Part shown: positions 14,299 to 16,171 of the stretch, one piece after another | How the letters are laid out: every line of letters starts with the position of its first letter | How positions within the stretch are numbered: position 1 is the stretch's first letter | Assembly: GCA_039810605.1 (NCBI GenBank) | Contig: JBDHXH010000064.1 | Location: forward strand, 1-16,171 | Length of the DNA: 16,171 nucleotides | Origin: JAGPCH01 sp039810605 | GTDB lineage: Bacteria > Bacteroidota > Ignavibacteria > Tepidaquicellales > Tepidaquicellaceae | Direction of reading: 5' to 3' | Notes under the pieces: generated by a model | Databases searched by the model: none | What the model was told of the DNA's origin: nothing | The model's input: the letters and a program-made list of their open reading frames with translations, nothing else | Position numbers and translations under genes: made by a program

Positions 14299-15330
14299 AT
14301 GACAATGAAAAAAATTCTTTCAGTTGTGTATGTGTCTTCTATTTTGGTCTGCGGAATTTTCTTGTTGGGAAGCAGCACAGGACGAACGGGCAGAACTCTA
14401 AAAACCTCAACCCAGGGATGCTCCTGTCATGGCTCTTCATCTAATGCAAATGTTTCGGTAGTGATCACAGGTCCTGAAGTTATGTATGCGGGTGAGACTG
14501 CGCAATACACGCTTACCATTACAAGGTCAACGCAAACAGGGGCAGGTCTCGATATCGCAGTCAGACAGGGTGCGCTTAATCCCGTGTCTCCGAATATTCA
14601 TCTTTCAAATGGCGAGTTGACTCACAATGAAAATATTGCAATGTCAAACGGCACCATGAGTGTACAATTCAATTATACTGCTCCGCCTGCTGCATCAATT
14701 GACACGATTTGGTCCACAGGTAATGCGACGAACAGTAATGCACTTACCAGCGGTGATGAATGGAACTGGTCAGTGAGCAAGCGGGTAGTTATTGTCTCTC
14801 CGCTTAAGCTGAATCTCACGGGAATAATAGAAGGATTCTGGAACGGCAGCACAATGGTAAGCGATACTGTAAAAACTTTTTTACATAATTCTTCCTCTCC
14901 TTATGCCAGAGTTGACTCGGGAAAAATTATGCTCAATACATCCGGTACAGGGTTAGTTAATTTTCCAAATGCTGCAGGAGGATCATATTACATAGACATC
15001 GAACACAGAAATGCACTCCGTACATGGAGCGGAATGCCGCAGTCGTTTACTCCGGGAGTTACAACAAGTTATGACTTTACTCCGGCAGCATCACAGGCTT
15101 ATGGCAGTAACATGATTTACAGTATGGGGAAATATGTTTTTTACAGCGGCGATCCGAATCATGATGAAACTATTGACCTTTCGGACATCGTATTGATTTT
15201 TAATGATGCCACCGTATTTACGACAGGATATACGGATACTGATATCAACGGAGATGATTTTATTGATCTCACGGATATTACAATAACTTTTAATAATGCG
15301 AGTAATTTTGTATCTGTGATAAGTCCTTAA
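14299..15330 (+). CDS. Secreted protein with CxCH motif, choice-of-anchor V-like domain and C-terminal dockerin-like EF-hands
   Basis: An exported protein of 343 aa with a hydrophobic signal segment at about 5-24. GRTGRTLKTSTQGCSCHGSS follows, with C41 and C43-H44. The next region (about 50-165, VVITGPEVMYAGETAQYTLTI, GELTHN, FNYTAP, GDEWNWSV) resembles the Reeler-like 'choice-of-anchor V' domain of Bacteroidota surface proteins. That family usually carries a haem-type C-x-x-C-H near its start; here one residue is missing. Residues 283-343 hold two calcium-loop repeats (D285-N287-D289-D293-D296 and D315-N317-D319-D323-D326) followed by NFVSVISP at the very end. No type A sorting domain is present. 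ATG at 14299 or 14305 (MKK) may be the start. The metallophosphoesterase gene follows after 17 bases and is likely co-transcribed. Confidence 0.85.
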   Translation: MTMKKILSVVYVSSILVCGIFLLGSSTGRTGRTLKTSTQGCSCHGSSSNANVSVVITGPEVMYAGETAQYTLTITRSTQTGAGLDIAVRQGALNPVSPNIHLSNGELTHNENIAMSNGTMSVQFNYTAPPAASIDTIWSTGNATNSNALTSGDEWNWSVSKRVVIVSPLKLNLTGIIEGFWNGSTMVSDTVKTFLHNSSSPYARVDSGKIMLNTSGTGLVNFPNAAGGSYYIDIEHRNALRTWSGMPQSFTPGVTTSYDFTPAASQAYGSNMIYSMGKYVFYSGDPNHDETIDLSDIVLIFNDATVFTTGYTDTDINGDDFIDLTDITITFNNASNFVSVISP

Positions 15331-15347
15331 CTTCAGTTGCATTCGTC

Positions 15348-16171
15348 GTGAAAATATTCACAGTAATTTTCTTGCTTGCGTTCTGCTCAATAGCTGTAGG
15401 GCAGAACGTGAGATTCGCAGTCATCGGAGATTATGGAAAAGCCGGTGCTAATGAACTGGATGTTTCCAATCTTGCAAAGAGCCGGAATCCCGAATTCATA
15501 ATTACACTCGGAGATAATAATTATGAACTTGGCGAAGCGAGTACAATTGACGCCAACATCGGACAATATTATCATCAGTTTATTTATCCCTATACCGGCA
15601 GTTACGGACAGGGTGATTCCGTAAACAGATTTTTTCCTTCACTGGGAAATCACGACTGGTACACTAATGCAGCGCAGGCATATCTTGATTACTTTGCGCT
15701 TCCTTCAAATGAACGGTACTATGATTTTGTAAAAAGTGATATTCATTTCTTTTCAATTGACAGTGACCCAAATGAACCCGACGGAGTTGACAGCAATTCT
15801 GTTCAGGCAATGTGGCTGAAGAATGCTCTGGCAAATTCTGACTCAAAATGGAACCTTGTTTATTTTCATCATCCGCCGTATTCATCAAGCGAGCACGGGA
15901 ATCAGGAATATATGCAATGGTCCTTTGCGAAATGGGGAGCCACAGCAGTGCTGGCAGGACATGACCACTCTTATGAAAGATTATTCATTGATAGCATTTA
16001 TTATTTTGTTAACGGATTAGGTGGGAAGACTCTTTATTCTTTTGTTAATATTGTCGAGGGCAGCCAATTCAGGTACAACAGCGATTACGGAGCAATGCAG
16101 GTCAACTCTTACGATGACAGTCTTGCATTCGAATTTTACAGTGTAAGCGGCAACAGAATAGATCACCACGT
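15348..16171 (+). CDS. Secreted metallophosphoesterase, purple acid/TRAP-like (cut by window end)
   Basis: An open frame of 274 codons runs from a GTG start to the window edge without a stop, so the C-terminus is missing. Residues 1-19 form a signal peptide (KIFTVIFLLAFCSIAVG). The metal-ligand motifs are all present in order: GDYG (D28), GDNNY (D56), GNHD (N101, H102), FHHP (H174/H175) and GHDH (H205, H207). The set and spacing resemble tartrate-resistant/purple acid phosphatases more than cyclic-nucleotide phosphodiesterases. It likely hydrolyses phosphate esters outside the cytoplasm. GTG is chosen because it places the signal peptide at the start and lies 17 bases after the previous stop codon. 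A T9SS sorting domain may lie beyond the edge, as in related secreted enzymes. Confidence 0.88.
   Translation, partial: MKIFTVIFLLAFCSIAVGQNVRFAVIGDYGKAGANELDVSNLAKSRNPEFIITLGDNNYELGEASTIDANIGQYYHQFIYPYTGSYGQGDSVNRFFPSLGNHDWYTNAAQAYLDYFALPSNERYYDFVKSDIHFFSIDSDPNEPDGVDSNSVQAMWLKNALANSDSKWNLVYFHHPPYSSSEHGNQEYMQWSFAKWGATAVLAGHDHSYERLFIDSIYYFVNGLGGKTLYSFVNIVEGSQFRYNSDYGAMQVNSYDDSLAFEFYSVSGNRIDHH

Noticed and set aside
14235..14444. Open frame of 69 codons overlapping the start of the CxCH gene
   Set aside because: It shifts frame relative to the real gene and lacks domain similarity; a shadow.

Overview
The window looks like an AT-rich stretch of chromosome from a Gram-negative member of the Bacteroidota/Ignavibacteria lineage. 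The evidence is a T9SS (Por) type A C-terminal sorting domain with an 'NYPNPFNPTT' entry motif, Kdo/LPS genes (a KdsC-type phosphatase and an LptF/LptG permease), a UvrA of the type found in Bacteroidota, secreted proteins ending in the EF-hand module typical of these bacteria, and matches to the Bacteroidetes promoter -7 element TAnnTTTG. No insertion sequence, phage gene, CRISPR array or tRNA was seen. Most of the window is ordinary chromosomal housekeeping content, with a secreted-protein cluster at the right end.

Left part (1-4.4 kb): a 200-base lead-in with a 13-bp perfect hairpin, then uvrA (nucleotide excision repair) on the plus strand. It converges on a minus-strand pair, nth (endonuclease III, base excision repair) followed 14 bases later by a KdsC-like phosphatase. 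Middle (4.6-8.4 kb): kbl (glycine C-acetyltransferase), an LptF/LptG permease, the gene for the small bacterial SRP RNA (ffs, about 96 nt, with its own T-run), and a Gfo/Idh/MocA oxidoreductase that lacks the usual catalytic His. Next (8.5-10.3 kb) is a PhoB-type response regulator and histidine kinase pair, then a convergent 494-residue uncharacterised helical protein (10.3-11.8 kb).

Right part (11.8-16.2 kb): a 500-base divergent intergenic region with a good Bacteroidetes-type promoter, and a T9SS cargo protein with a rho-independent terminator. A TMEM175-family channel follows, preceded by four tandem GTTCAC-type 9-bp repeats and a hairpin at its start codon. Last come a secreted protein with a CxCH motif and a dockerin-like double EF-hand at its C-terminus, and 17 bases downstream a purple-acid/TRAP-like metallophosphoesterase cut by the window edge (GTG start, incomplete).

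The gene sets are mostly independent: DNA repair, LPS assembly, threonine/glycine metabolism, protein targeting by SRP, two-component signalling and surface/secreted proteins. The most interesting items are the secreted cluster (cohesin-like T9SS cargo next to a dockerin-like protein with a one-residue-short haem-like motif, co-transcribed with a secreted phosphoesterase), the tandem repeat operator candidate, and the frequency of forced TTG start codons without Shine-Dalgarno sequences. I did not find a clearly new multi-gene system; these are leads, not demonstrated systems.
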